Of a stretch of DNA of 64,000 nucleotides, positions 1 to 13,700 are shown piece by piece; the stretch's first letter is position 1, and each line of letters starts with the position of its first letter. Source of the DNA: Thermothelomyces thermophilus ATCC 42464 (taxonomy: Eukaryota; Ascomycota; Sordariomycetes; Sordariales; Chaetomiaceae); NCBI RefSeq assembly GCF_000226095.1, contig NC_016472.1, positions 7,254,001 to 7,318,000 of the forward strand, in the 5' to 3' direction. The notes beneath the pieces are model-generated. The model saw only the letters and a program-made list of their open reading frames with translations. It ran no database searches and was not told the origin of the DNA. The position numbers and the translations under genes were made by a program.

Positions 1-351
1 CTCATTGTGTGGGATCTGGCGGGGAAACACAGTACCAATTTGATCAAAATTCAGCATGACACTGTGCATTCCAAGAAATTTCTGTACAAGTGAGAGAGAG
101 CAGCGCAGTCTGCATGCATTCTCATCATCCACAGACAAGCAGCACAATTTCACTCTTCAAAGAACCTTCAACATTCCCATATTGATACCATAAATCTCTA
201 ATTATAGACAACCAACGTCGACAAGACCGGGATCCAGGAGCCTTTGTGCCTACTCGCAAAGATAAGCCGACATATTCCAAGAGACAAAAGTTCTGAGCCG
301 GCCGCGACCATCATCTGGTGTCCGCTCGTAACTCTCAACACAATTGCAACC

Positions 352-1428
352 ATGGCAACAGTGGAAAACGCGAAAAAGCGGAAGCTACAAGATGACGAAA
401 AGCCGCGCAAGAAGCACAAGAAGCACAAGAAGGTGCGCGAGGACGAAGCAGACCTGGACGTGGAGGCTGGCTTGAACAGGGCCTTTGAGCGGATGGACGG
501 GCAGCTCCTCGCAGACCACCTGGCCCAAAAGACACGCCGTTTCGGCACGGACTTGAGCCCAATCGAGCTCGCGGATCTGTACATCTCTGGTAAGCACGAA
601 ATACCTCGGAGATCTTGCCGCACCCCTTATATATTATTATTTCTTTGACCGGACCGTGGACGTGCGAATGCTAATGGACAATGATAATGCGCGGCGATGG
701 GCTGTAGCCAACTGCATCCGAGACAGCACGTCATGGGAGAAGCCGCGGTCCCTGGAGAACCTACCAGAGTTTCTCGAGACCTTCTCAAGAGAGTCTGAGA
801 AACTCGACGAGGCGCCGAAGAAGGCCGGGTCGCCACACACCATCATCGTCGCGGGTGCCGGTCTCCGGGCAGCGGATCTGGTGAGGTATGGGGGGTCCCA
901 GTCTGGCGCCAGGGCATGCAACTTTCTTGAACCGGACCGCTGACGCCGACGTTACAGGGCGGTGAGGAAGTTTCAGAAAAAGGGCAACACGGTGGCAAAA
1001 CTGGTGAGCAAGTCTTACGTAGAGTCAGCGATGTGTTTGTATCGCAAAACAAAAAGCTAACCGGGCGCGAATCTTAGTTTGCCAAGCACTTCAAGCTCGA
1101 AGAGCAGGTTTCTTTCCTTCAAAAGAGCCGCACCGGCATTGCAGTCGGCACGCCTCAGCGGTTGATTGACTTGATCGAGAATGGTACGTTATGCCCGCTT
1201 CTACAAGATGATAGTCCCCCCTATACTCACTCGGCCTTAGGTGCTCTATCTATCAAGGACTTGAAAAGGATCGTTGTCGACGCATCACATATAGACCAGA
1301 AAAAGCGAGGTATTGCGGATATGAGGGAAACAATGTTACCCCTTGCGAAGCTGCTGTGCAGGAAGGATCTTAAGGAGAGGTATGAAGACGACGACACAAG
1401 CAAGCACATCGACTTGCTCTTTTATTAG
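352..1428 (+). CDS. CMS1: CMS1-like small-subunit ribosome biogenesis protein, five exons
   Basis: Exons are read at 352-589, 708-885, 958-1003, 1078-1183 and 1241-1428, all with GT-AG borders and matching phases. The start is the ATG opening MATVENAKKRKLQDD, followed by a very basic Lys-rich stretch (about residues 6-28) typical of a nucleolar protein. Recognisable family blocks follow: an ELADLYIS segment split by intron 1, then SLENLPEFLET, a helicase-like HTIIVAGAGLRAADLVR strand, a GTPQRLIDLIENG block and a C-terminal DASHIDQKKRGI segment ending at TAG. In yeast, Cms1 belongs to the 90S pre-ribosome/U3 snoRNP set; it resembles a DEAD-box helicase core but lacks the ATPase motifs, and I see no Walker motif here either. 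The family call comes from recognised sequence; a role in 18S rRNA maturation is carried over from yeast. It is a lone gene with about 4 kb of gene-free DNA downstream. Confidence 0.9.
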
Positions 1429-4400
1429 ACATCTGGAAAAGTTACGGGCACAATCAGTCTTGTAGACCTAGATACCACTGGAGTTTTATGGCCATAAGTG
1501 TTCGCGCGCCATCTACCCTTCCCCCCTTTAGTCGCCAGCTCGCTCTGGATTTGTCACCTCCGCGAGTATTCCGTATAGCTCGCGGTATCCTCAGATGCGG
1601 GCTCAAAGCGCTCGAAGCAAAAGCAATGGTCTCTAAGGCAAGGCTGCAGTAACAACATAGCTCGAGAGACAGGTTCATCTCTTATTCACCTCAGCCACAT
1701 GGGATCCAGGCAATTCAGTTCAGTTTGACACAAATTAGCATTTTGCGATCTAGTTTGTAGAGCTGCGAACCGGGTTTAGCCCAACCGGCACAGTTCAGAA
1801 CGCCAGCTGAACGAAGACTTCGGCCCTGGTGTTGTTTTCTCCCGCGTATCGAGCACGCTCGTCTTACCGAGCAGAAAGCTCCAAGAGAGGTGCGTACCAC
1901 CACGGGAGGTCAGACAAGACAACTCCTTGCCACCAAGATTGTTGTTCCGTGTCTGATTAAACACTGTTAGCCAAGCGCGCTCATGACTAAGCCCATGTTA
2001 TGGTGCGCAATGATGGCAGGTTGTTTGTCGTGGTGTTCAGAATATGTAAGAATTGACTATCACGTGTCCGACAGATATAGCCGCCCCGGCGAAAGGGGGC
2101 CACCTGAACGGAATCAATCGCAAATTACTCTCATCATTACGACGGTGAGGCGTAGTGGAGGTGCTTCGGGGAGGGAAAGAAGAAGAGATATGAACGTACC
2201 TAATGCGTGGCAACCTGTTTTTGCTTGGAGGGTCGAAGGCAGGGCGCAACACACGAGACAACGCTCGACTCCGACAAGCGCCAGTCCGAACTCCAACCTA
2301 CCTCGATTCTCGCCTCAACTGCATCGCGAGCGCTAATGAAGAAAACACTTTTAATCGGAAGAGTTGGACCCCCCCTTCCCCATCCGACTGATCGCTCATA
2401 ACTGTTGAGCTTTCGCGGAAACCATGACTTGTGCACGTCTGGCCCGGAATACGCAGTATGAACCAAGGTGATGTGGTTTAGTTTGTGGTTGACGAGGAAA
2501 ATTTTGGCAGGCATGGGTTTTATGGGTGGTAATGTGGATATTTCTGGAAGCTGCTTATGTCAGCAATGCCTCCGGTGGGGTCTTCCACCGACTTCAAGGC
2601 ATATCAAGAATGTACCTTAGGTACCTCAGGTATGTACAGAATACGGAAGTACCTCTGTCAGGTTGTTACCGAGATTGTTGTTTATCGTTCCTTCATGAGA
2701 ATGCTGTGGATTCATTGGCAGACTTTTCCGGTCTGACCTTTCCCTGGGAGGAGTTGTGACTTGTTCACTTCAAATACTACGTTCGGGCATCCCTTGCAAT
2801 GTAGCCAACACACAGTGCGGAGAGAGAGCATGTTCCTGTCTCGGGTTGAACACCGTAAATTGTTGAGCTGCCTGCTAAAGGTAACTATTTGAGACATCGA
2901 GAAATTCCCCATTATCATGTTCCACGACAGCAAGACCACAATTGAGACGAACTCGAGACGGAAGAGTGGAACCCCTTACGCATACAGCGAGGGGAGTCCC
3001 ATTGGGGGGTTGTTAAGAGAAGAAATTCGCACCGCACGCTCCGACGTGGGACTGCCTCGCAACTCGAGGCCCCGGAACCCCAAACTGCTTGGGACTCTCT
3101 CAGCCGCAACATTCCCGAGGATGGTTTCAACTTATGACTATCCAGCATGAGATACATTTTGCCTGTCCCGCCCTCCCGTTTGGCGACATGCTGCAAGATG
3201 GCACTGCGCGCACCCTCGCCCGCCAAATCTTCCTTCCGGATTTCCCTCTGCTTCGTAATACCCGCTCTAGCAGGCCGTTCCGCAATTTCCACAGAGCCGG
3301 CCCTCGAGCACCCAAACTTCCAGCCCCTTGCTGGCACAGGTTGGGCAGCGGACGCCGGGCATCGTCTGGAACGAGCACGTCAGCGGTGTCATCTCTCATG
3401 TCATCTATACGGCGATCCTCCTCTCCCTCTCCGGACTCCACCATGTGAGCGAGTACCGGTGTGTATGTTGCCTTGATGTTCCTGTGATTTGTTTCGTTGG
3501 GCGAGGAAGCGCGACTTTGGCGCCTTTGGCTTACCCCTAGCGCTCTCTCTGATCCGGACATCGTCGGGCTGTCCTGGAAGAAGACGGAGTTTGCTGTTCG
3601 TGTGTATCCGGGAATCGCCCAACAGCCGATGGTGACGCCTGTCTTCGATGTACTTTGCCGGACGGGGTGTTGTTCACTATAGTGAAACGAGGGGGAGGAA
3701 ACCGACTAGGTTCAATGGGGTGGGTGTGTATATGGTTTTGCGCCGATCGAGCCTCCAAAGTTCCTCGCGGCGATCGTTGACTTGGACATGACCCAGGATC
3801 AAGTCGGGAATGCGGGATGGGTGCCTCAGTAGTTATGAGTGCCGGCCGACCTTCCCGTGGACTGTTTCCTACGTTTGTAGCAACGAACAGATCTCAGCTA
3901 CGAACGGTGCCGTCGGCTGCAGTTTCCGCTGTTGCCATCGTCCATCGTCTAGCACAGCAGGCAGGACACGGAAGGGCCAAACGACCCGGCTCTTGGCGTT
4001 GATTGATAATTTCCCTTATGAGCCTCCCTCTGGCGCCGAACGGGAGAGTTCCTCCTACCGAGTGAGTCATCGAGATGATGGCAGATCGTGGCCCATTTTC
4101 CTGCAGCTGACACCAAAAGAACACCGGCCAATGCTTGAAACAAACGATAACTCACACGGAAAGAAGGCTAATCCGTAACAGCAAGGTCGCATTTTCCCCC
4201 TGCTCTCCTTGGGCCCGACTTTGCGCTTCGGGAGAGATGTAAGTCGCAGTTCGGCCCGAGGGAACATCCAACCGGTAAACAACACATCAGAGCAATCTAC
4301 GTTCAGGCGGCCCGGAATCTTTGCTTCCACCAATAGCAAAACCACACACATTCGGAAGTTGAACAGGCCAGCGGGGTCCTCATCCACGATCCAACAGAAG

Positions 4401-5600
4401 GACAAACAAAAATGAGACGTATCAGAAATCACATCACAAAGTCGGGCCATGGCGGGATGATTCCTCCTCCTCCGTCGCACAAGCCACAGCCGAAAACGGG
4501 CCGGGTCTTTTCTTTCCCTTTCTCTGTTTCCTTTTTTTTTTTCTTTTTTTTTTTCTTTTCTTTTTTTTCCATAACTCGCACACATCCACCCAAAAGAAGG
4601 CCGCGTAACGCGGCAGCGTTTGCTGTGCACCCAACCCATCAGTGAGACCCAATCCGCGGGCTTCCCGCCGCCTCTGCCGTCCCGGCCACTGCATGAGCGA
4701 TCTCCCGATGTGAGAACTGTCACCTTATCCTATTCAGCTCTCATGCACCTCCCCCGAACATTCCTGCATGACTTACTTGATGTAATCTAGTAAAGGGTTG
4801 GCACTCCCAATGGCATTATAGATCTCAATGTAACCGAGTCTGATAGACTCGGGCACGTGATGCGGATAATCAGCAGGAGAGTGCGACGGCAGAGCAAACG
4901 CAAAATGCAAACACCAACGTGTGCCCGCACCCAAAGAGACAGGTGATCATGGGATCATGGCAAACAGATTCTTGCTCCAATAATTTCAGAGTGCTCTAAG
5001 GTCCGTGTTACCAGACTCACTTAGAGACAAACTTTCCTCCGCTCGGCCGTTACGTCGGGAAGGCTTGGATTAGAGGCAGTTCTCGCATTTTCTAGAAACC
5101 TTGCCTGGGTTGACGGAGAAAGAGCAGAACACAATGAAGAAAGGAAGGAAGAAGAAGAAGAAGAAAAAGCAGGGCAGAAAACAAGTCCGCTATATTGGGT
5201 ATCCTTGCAAATCCAGCCGAAATACGTGACCTTCCCGCCTGTAAGTGCTGAAAAAAAGAGAATCAAGCCCATGCGCTACCGGCGCCCCTTCTATCCCCAA
5301 ATTTCCAGCAAGATGAAAGTGCTCGATCCAAGAGTGTTGTTCTGTGCTGCCAACCAACCAAAAAAAAGCCCGTCTGTCCACCTGTTTAACGGCGCGCGAA
5401 CCGACCTTCCGATGTATATATGTCCCAGGAGTGAAAGCCCGAATCAGCCTGTATGACCTATGGTGCCTCTCCCAAAAGAGATAATGAACCAGGATAAAAG
5501 ATGCAAGTCTAAGCAGCAACCAAGAAGCCGACCCGAAAACTCGCCAGTGTATGGCAGTAGTTTCCTATCTCCAACGGGAATACGTCGCAATCTTCTTTTA
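1429..5600. other. Gene-poor intergenic region
   Basis: No ORF here resembles a known protein. Open frames are short, and both strands carry competing ones. One weak possibility is a plus-strand spliced frame in about 3150-3680: an open stretch ending in a GTGAGC donor near 3446, an acceptor CCCCTAG ending at 3540, and a further open stretch to about 3682 that reads protein-like (ALSDPDIVGLSWKKTEF). I could not recognise it or find a convincing start. The stretch also holds a CCTTAGGTACC motif cluster at 2611-2638 and a T/C-rich tract at about 4520-4570. The last few hundred bases are the 3' flank of the phospholipase C gene. Confidence 0.6.
4520..4570. repeat. Polypyrimidine tract
   Basis: Almost uninterrupted T with scattered C on the plus strand. 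It produces a spurious Lys-rich reading frame on the minus strand. Confidence 0.85.
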
Positions 5601-7738
5601 TTAGTCCTTCAAAACCTTGCTGATCTTGACAAACAACTTGCCGTCGCAAGGCCGACGAGTGACCGGGTGATAGAGATCAAGACAGCGGTATCCTTGTTGA
5701 AGGCGGTCTAGGCGAATGCAAGCCCAGGCAACGAGGTCGCTTCCAAAATTGCTCGAGCTATCAGCAACTTTGAATCTGTGCATGGGGGTCTCATGTTAGT
5801 ATAGCCATTCGTCGTCACCCCCCCGGGGGAGACACCAAAGGAAGACGGCAACGACAAGTCAGAACTCACCTCACAAAAGTAATCTCCTCCATGACTCCTT
5901 TCACGCCCAGGAAGTCCAGACTCTTCGCATTCTGTCCCCAGTCGGGATGTTCCGTCCTCGCGGCCGCCGTCTCTCTTGTAAGGGATTTTTGAGGCTTGTC
6001 GACATGCAGCTCCACCTTGACTTTGGGCCGGAACTTCCTGTCGCTCGTGATGCCAAACCCACTGCTCTTCCTCCGATCGTCGGGGAGTGGCAAGAACTGG
6101 CCGGCGAGCACGGTGATTTGCAGGTCGAGGGTGCGGTTGTGGGACACACTCCCGGCCGTGCTGTTGTTGGTGGATGTCTCGGTAAGCGCGCCGTCGCCGA
6201 GCAGCGCGGGGGGTTTGAGGACCCAGCCGTTGGTGCCCGCAAACATGGCATCGTTGAGCATCATGGGGTCGTCGGTCTTCTGCCAGTTCATGGCGACCAT
6301 CTGCACGCCCCGGCGCCAGCAGAAGCTCGGATCCGGGTTGCTGCTGTCGAAGCGCAGGCCCTTGGGGTAGATGCGCATGAAGAAATCCCGGTTGTGCTTG
6401 AGGACCTTGTGCAGCTTCGACTCGTCTTCGACCAGGGACAGGAAACTGCCTTCGTTGATGCTAAAGATGTGACTGGGCGATTCGCAACTGCTGAGCGAGT
6501 TCTCGTCCACGTAATGCTCGCTGTGGGTGTAGATGGCGAGCTCGGCGAGGGCTTCGCAGATGGGCGGTTTGCCATTCAGGGTTGGGATCGTGATGCTGCG
6601 TCCCCTCTCCACGTCGCCCACGACCCGGCTGTCGTCCAGACGCTTCACTTTGATCAAGATCTTTTCGTACAGCTCCTCTAGCCGGGGCTGCCGCTGAGTC
6701 GGGTCACAAGCGTCAAAGTGCCTATCCAGTAACAGCTCTCCCCATTCCTCCTTCATGATGTCCACCATGACCTCTTGTTGTTCCCTGTCCGCGCCTACCT
6801 CGAGGCTGACGATGATCGGGAGCGGGTTGTTCTCAAACGCACTCTCTCGAATGGCCCGGCAGACTTCCCGAAAACCTACGGTGGAGGTCATTGTGCCGTG
6901 ATGGTGGACTACCGGCTCGACTCCCTGATTCGACCTGGACGAGTCTCTGGACTTTTCGAGGCGGTCGTCGCTCAGCTCTTTTGGATCCAGCGTGGTGCTA
7001 CTTTCCCTGGGATCCAATGGCGGGAAAGCGGTCTGGACGGCGCTCGGACTGCGGCTGTGGTGCCGGCTCACTTTGGCGCCGAGCTTTTCCCCGGCGAAGC
7101 GCGGGAGGGAGCTAGAAGAAAAATGTCTTTTATGTCCCGGATTCGGGGACCTGGATGGCGTCCGGGGAGCGGCCCCGTTCCAGACATCAATCTCGATACA
7201 GCGGCACCCGTTCCTCAGTACCTGTTGTGGCCGCGTGTCAGCAGTGGCCCCTCGCGTGCTGCGGACCGGTGATGACACTCACCGCGCGGTAAGCATCAGC
7301 AGAACTCCTCGAGGACAGTTGATTGCCCTCGAGGTAAGTGTTGTGGCTGCTGCTTATAAAGTAGTGACTTATCGGATGTGTGGCATCCACCTCCTTCTGT
7401 CGGCTCTCTCCTGCTGCGCGCCAGGCCGATTCATTCTGGCTCCAAAGCCAAAAGAACTCGTCGAACTTGATATCTCGGCGGTCCTTAGAATCGAGGTCAA
7501 ACTGCTCGACGCCCTGGGTCTCCCTGAGAAAGGCACCGAGTTTCTCGCGCGACAAGAGTCGGTCGTCGTTCCGGATCTCGTCGTAGACGTGCCTGACGTG
7601 CCTCTTGACGCTCTCGTGAAAGCTCGACGATATGTGGACACCAATGAGGGTTTTGACGTTGCAGGCGAGTGCTGCGACTATCACCTCTCGCATGACATTT
7701 CTCCCGTGAACAGGCGAGCCGAATCCAAAGGTTGTCAT
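5601..7738 (-). CDS. Phosphoinositide-specific phospholipase C
   Basis: Three exons on the minus strand: 7738-7283, 7221-5870 and 5775-5601, giving 660 residues. The enzyme hydrolyses phosphatidylinositol 4,5-bisphosphate to diacylglycerol and IP3. Residues about 20-110 form an EF-hand-like lead-in (VYDEIRNDDRLLSREKL). The X box starts with PISHYFISSSHNTYL, which carries the first catalytic His, and runs across intron 1 into NGCRCIEIDVWNG. A Ser/Arg-rich linker with the second X-box half (HHHGTMTSTVGF, second His) follows. The Y box lies at about 370-470 (YPKGLRFDSSN, WRRGVQMVAMNWQ). The C-terminal C2 domain is split by intron 2 and ends VKISKVLKD. Intron 2 has an ACTAAC branch site. The start is the first in-frame ATG; an in-frame stop lies shortly upstream, so a further 5' exon is possible. 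The layout matches the short fungal PLCs that lack a clear PH domain. Confidence 0.9.
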
Positions 7739-7963
7739 CCGGCGGAAGAAACTCGACTTCTCCTCCTTTCGGAACTACCAGAGCAGCAGGGTCAGCTGTT
7801 GCCATGCCCAGGCCCGAGACCCTACCGATTTGAGGCACGCGAGGCATTCTGGGGACTGCGTACCTTGAAGCACACCATTGCGTTGGGCGATCAAGTGCTG
7901 CTCCGACAGGGTCAAGCTGGAGTGGGTTTGGGTACCGCAGCCTCGCGATTGGCGTTTTTTTTT

Positions 7964-7994
<31 letters not shown>

Positions 7995-10712
7995 GGGGTT
8001 AAGTGCCTGTCAGGACATTGGACCTCGTCGGGAGTGCAGTCTGTCGTCGGCAAGGACGGCTGACCGCGTGTAGTATCTGGCGCAGAACACGAACGAGAGA
8101 ATTGAGGTACTGGAGCAAAGCAGCAGACAGCCAAAAGAAAGAGGAAGCAGAAACTCTGAGAACTGGGATAATGGTGGGAGCAGACACGAGTCTTTGAAAT
8201 GCACCCCGGCGGCTCTGACAGGGATGTCAGCAGCGCCGAGAAATGGGTTCAGCAGCTGCTGTGGGACCCCTTCCCGTCGCTAGCGGGGTGGCTGGCCAAT
8301 TAACTGGCCCCGAGGCGGCCAACGGCCCGGGGCTGTGGTTCGACGGCATACACTGGAGCCTTTCGAGAACGGAGGACAACAAGGAGGGGCGGTAACTACG
8401 AACTAGGTGTACTTCGCACTTCGTGGGGTTCAGTGGCAGAACTAACTTTATTTTCTGTCGCTCAAATCAGGCAAGACGAAGTTGGAAAATCCTGGCCTGT
8501 TATCTCCAAACGAAAGAGATTGCGGCCGAGTGGAGGTGGGGGCCGGGTAGCCCTTTCCATCTCATCATAGTCCGTTCATCTCAGGTCGTGAGGTTTTGCA
8601 GTCGGTGGTTGCGGTGAGGCACGGGCAAGGCCCCGCCAAAGTCTTGCCTGCCGAGTATGAGGTAGGTACCTTATATAGGGTACATCTATACTACTCGACT
8701 ATGCGCACTACACAGTAGGGAGGATTCCGTACTTGAATAGGTAGTCTCAATGTATACATAGTATTGTTGTGTACTACACTAGTAGGTGCAGACAGGGCTG
8801 TGCATGCAGCGAAGTGGGGCCTGTTCCCTTGCTTCTCCAGTTCTCGGCCGTCTCAACTTGCAGCCGCCATCAGCCCTACCGCAGACCGACGGGGATCCTT
8901 CACTAGTGTAATTACCGGCAGGCGTTGATTAAGGCAGTGGCCGGCAGAGTGGCTGTGCGGCGGAAACCACGAATCTCTTGAAAGAATCACCCTTTCTCAA
9001 ACGCACGATTGCAGCCTCTCTCAATTCGCCCTAATTTTGCAGGTCAAGCGCCTTGTACATACATTACATACATCAATACAGAGCCAATGGATTTAGGGTC
9101 TCCCTACAGAATCACACTCTGACTGCTGCCGGGGAGGCGCGCCAGTGGTGCACGAGGGGATCTGGTTCCACTACTCCGTACCACCAAACCGAATGACCAG
9201 CTCTCGAAAGTGGCAGCCTGGGGAACAAGCGAGCTTGGCGCAAACTACTAACTAGCGGCTAGCCTTACACTAGAAATCAGAACTTGTCCAGCCAACTCGG
9301 CAGCTCGTCGTCGGGCACTGAGCGGAGGCGCCCAATCAACGGTCGCAACCCCGCTCGCATCACGCCTTTGCCCCTGTAGTGCCGAATGGATGAATGAATG
9401 TAGGTATACATACCTAAGGTAGGTACAGCACATGCATTACACTATGGAGGGAGGTAGATGGCCTTCTGCACGACCGTCACTTCACCGCCACGCCGGCGGC
9501 ACAGCCCGTTTCATACGGAGTGCGGAGTGCGGAATGCAGCTGAACCCCCAGATCCGGAAAATCGACTTATTTGGTACGGCGTAGGTATGTATGTATGTAC
9601 TGTACCGACGGAGTACGGAGTAGTTCCCTACTTAACTTACTCAGCGGACTTCAGTCGCCTTTACCTACGCAGGACTTCCCTCCGCGGTTTTTCAGAGCTG
9701 TTGCGCGCCGGATGTCAAACCAACCCAGGATCGATCTGCAGCGCGCTGGCTTACTGATGGTTGGATTGGCGGGCGCCAACGGAGGAGGGCCCGATCCCCG
9801 TTGCAGTAGGGCTGAACGCGGTAACAGCGGCCACGGACATGCCGAAGTCTAGATACAATACGGGCGACGAATCGTATTCAACAGGCAGCGATGATGTGAG
9901 ACGACAACTCGCGAAGCCCGTACGTATACATAGGGAAAGGTCCCCCGCGCCACCTTGGGGTGCCCCCGGCAGACGCTGTAACCGCAAGGAAGTTCCGACG
10001 GCCAGATATGTCTGTCAGACGTGGCACGAGTGATTAGGGCTCACAGAATCAATCTCAGTTGTTTTGATTCGCTTGAGAGCATCGGGGGACCGGAAGATCT
10101 GGAGACTTTCCTGGAAGATCTCGTTCGCGGCTGAAGCTCAGAAGTATCGTCCACAGCCGTGTTCTCAACCACATCATTCTCGCCCCACCAAAGATGGGCT
10201 TGACAGAACAATTGTTAAGTGTGCATTTACAGTTCTCCATAGTATCTTTATAGTACATAGCCGTTACACCACCCAAAAAAAAATCCAATCCTGATTCTCC
10301 TGGGGTATCAGCAAATGTTTGGTATCGCCATCTTGACGATCCGCCCCACTCGGCGTAAACAGACAAAAGAAATGACAGTATAGTGCTGTCGTCGATGGTA
10401 GTGATGTACAATCCTATGACTCGGTAACCGGGCCCTGGCCAGCTGTGCCCCGCCGCACTAGGGCCGCGAGTCTATCGCGAAGAGAATGTCAAAAGAGTTG
10501 CTGCTACCGGCCCCTCGGCTCGGCGGGGTATTGAACGTTAGGAAAATGGCCGTGGTTGGCAGGTGTGAATAGGGTTGTGATAACACCCGAGAAGTTGTTG
10601 CTGATGATGAAAAAAAGTGCGAGATCAGAACGGTGGTGGAAGGGATGTTGACAACGTTGTCAAGCTGACCTCGTCGAGCCATGCCGAGCTAACAATCTCG
10701 ACGCTGCTGTAT
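7739..10712. other. Intergenic region upstream of the phospholipase C gene
   Basis: About 3 kb without a supportable gene. It contains a T27-G10 tract at 7955-7998, TAGGTAC-type motif clusters at 8661-8690 and 9401-9426, and two exact TACTCCGTA/TACGGAGTA nonamers at 9172 and 9614. The left part should hold the 5' UTR and promoter of the phospholipase gene. The right end is the 3' flank of the large gene that stops at 10713. Confidence 0.6.
7955..7998. repeat. T27/G10/G6 homopolymer junction
   Basis: T27 (7955-7981) runs straight into G10, one A and G6. On the gene strand it is a C-run followed by an A-run, about 220 bp upstream of the phospholipase start. A near-identical arrangement lies upstream of the gene starting at 14153. 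Confidence 0.9.
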
Positions 10713-13700
10713 CTAGCCCCAGATCGGGGCGTTGCGGTATGCAGGAGAGTTGTAACTGTGTAGCACGCGGTATGGCGGATTCGGCCCCTGACCGGCCTGA
10801 CTTCCCATGCTGCGGCTCCGGGAATGACCCAGCGGGTAAAACTGCGGGCTCTGGCCCTGGTACCACTGTCCTGCAGCGGCATCGAACTGACTTCGGCTCC
10901 AAGTAGCGGCGGCAATAACCTGTCCTCTGCTGCGGGGGTCGTAACCCGTCTTGGCGGGTGCTGTGTAGCCGTTGGACATGGATGGAGGATATCCATGTTG
11001 AGGGTACCACTGCTGATAGCCATGATATCCTTCAAAGCTTGTCCGGTGTCGTAACGGCGGCTGCGGCACCCGGATGTGCCATCCGTGGACATCCGCTGGC
11101 CGGTAGACGCCTTCGCTTCGGACTGAGGAGATGGAGTTGCGCCGACCCTCATTGCCTGCGAGCGCCTGGGAGGTACCGCGGGCGAAGTTGCCATGAACCT
11201 CCCTAGTGGGTGAATTATAGGGGGATGTTTCAAGACTGTATTGCCGGAATGACCGAAACCTGCGGGGGTCCATGGACACTAGACTCTGCGTCCTCAAGTA
11301 TGTAGAGCTGTATCCTACACTAACTTGGCTCGAGTGGTAGCTTCGTATGCTGCTCATGCTAGTTTGCCTCGCAAGGGATGGATGTGAAGCCGAATTACTC
11401 TGGAGACTCTCGCGACTCGCTTTCCGGCTGAGACTGGGAGGCACGCGAAGTATCTGTGGCCTTCTGATTGAGTGGGCAGTCTCCGGCGCCCTGTTGTTAC
11501 TCTCGGCTGACATCGCCTTGGCGATTGGACTGGGGAGCGCTGGGGAGGGAAGGCCCGGAGGAGGAGGGCGGGTAGAGTTAGCGTCAAACGTACGGCGGCT
11601 CGGCGCCATCGCCCGCTCGCCCTCGAACGTGAGGCTCATAGTTCTCTTCCCCGACTCCGACTTCGGGGGAGAGACGGGTGCACTGATGCCCACCCGGGGC
11701 AGGTCGCCGCGGGTAACATTCTTGCTTCCGATTTTGCTTCCTTGCGAATCTTGCGCCGTTTCCCCCTGACGGACAAGAACGGATTTCCCAACTCTCGTCC
11801 TCCTCGGGATAACGTGTCCCGCGATGTTGGCGAGGGAAGCCGGAACGGACTGCAAGCCCTGTTTCCAGGCACCCTCCTTGTTCTCCGAACCGGATGCGGC
11901 GGGTTTGGCATGCATTGTGTTGACGGCGTCCAGACTTGCTTCGATGCTTCCCACGCTAAAAATCGTCTTCAATGTATCCAAGCTAGGGCGTGACCGAGGT
12001 GCCGGCCTCTTCGGTGTCGAGTGAACGCGAGATGGCCGTCCTCGTAGCTTCTGCTCGGCCTCCCTGGGTACAGGCGGAATGCAGTCATGTTCGAAAGCGT
12101 GCAGGGTGCCAACCGCGGGCGTACTTATGGTGGCTCGACGGGCCCCGCCCAAAAACCGCTGTAGCCGGCCGGGTTTCTGAACCCCGCCGGTGGTGCTCCG
12201 CGGAGAGCTCAGCTTGCCAGAGGCAGATGAGCTGACGCTTTCTGGGCCCCACGCTTCAGGTCCAAGCGGCATTGGCCATTCACTGTCGGGGAGGACGGTG
12301 ACGGTAGGTTTTGGCACATACTTGACTGCGTTGGGCGTTTTCGACCTCTCTCCCCCGCTTAAGTCGTGAGCTCGGACGCTTTTTGTAGTACTGTCAAGCC
12401 GGGGCCGAGAATCGAACGAGGGCCGAGCGATATTTTTTGGGGGCACGGGTGGCGGAGGGGCCTCGATTTCAAGACTTGTAGGACGGAGCACATCAAGCCG
12501 GCCGGGAGACTCCTGAGTTTCCGAGCCAACTTGGTCTTCAGCCCTCTTGTTCGATGGTCGTGAGAACTGTTTCTCCAACGGGGAGGCGTTCGACTGATTC
12601 TCAACACCCTGCGCTTTGGCTTGAAATGAGCGGAGGGACACATTAGAACTGTACCCAGAATCCGCTTTGGCCAGAGGTTTGCAGCAACCTTCAGAAGACG
12701 GCCTCCCCATGCTTACGAAGCCGCTGTCAGCCCTTTTTACACTGGAGTCGATACTGCGCGCAAGTTGCGCATGCGGTGGCTTCGCATTTGGATCCGGGCG
12801 AACGTCCAAGACCTCGACAGAGGAGTACTCTGGCTGCGCATCGTCATTGAACAGCTGATCGTCTAGCGCGGTAGTCTTAGATGTCGTCTGGAGCCCCTGG
12901 CTTGCGAGTCGCTCTTGAGTTGTTGGCGCCGAGGACGGACTATGGCTTATCTCGGAAACTACTTTGGGAGAGGCCATGTCATTCCGAGTCGCTGCACCAG
13001 GAGTGATGTCGCTCTCCGAGTTCTGCGGTTTCGTGAAATACCCCTCCTGCACAGCCGCAGGACGGGATTCGCTGCCGTCATTCTCATCACGGTTTTCATC
13101 AACGTCCGGAGTGACGGGGCTCGGGAAACCATTGGTAATGCGTAGCGACCCGAGCTTGAAAGCGCCGATTGACAGATAGTCGTCCTCGCAAGGCGTCGCC
13201 ACGCGCGGCGAGGACTCAGACTCGGCCATCCACGGCTCTGTCGGCATAGTACCATTCCTGTATGACTCGACTGATTGCTGACGTGACAAACGCGGTGTCA
13301 CAGGAAGGCTATGGCGAACGCTCACTCGCGATACGGGGGGAATATCGTGGGCCAAACTGGACCGAGTGGCTACACCGGGGGTCTGTATCAGAGATCGTCT
13401 CCTAACCGGCATGTACAGCGAGACGTCCGAGCTGGTGCGAGTGATTGGAGAGCTGGGGTTGTTTCCCTGATTGCATGGATTCCACGTGGGTTCCGTGACT
13501 GCAATCATATTGTCTGACATGGCCGCTGCTCTCTCAAGATGCGGCTCCTCTGCCAGGTTCAACAGTCGCTTTGCCTCGTACGAGGTGAGATTGTAGTTCA
13601 CCGACGTGCGGCGGTCGGATTGGGCTGGCCGGCTGTAGATGCACCTGATGGTCAGCGACAGGAGATCTTGCGATGCTGAACAGAGCCTCACCACATACGT

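Noticed and set aside
4067-4723. 218-residue minus-strand frame with a Lys-rich run
   Set aside because: The Lys run comes from a polypyrimidine tract on the other strand; no domain, and no support from the flanks.
5947-8002. Long plus-strand frames (244 and 336 residues) opposite the phospholipase gene
   Set aside because: They are antisense shadows of GC-rich coding exons; the minus strand has clear X, Y and C2 motifs, and the plus frames have none.
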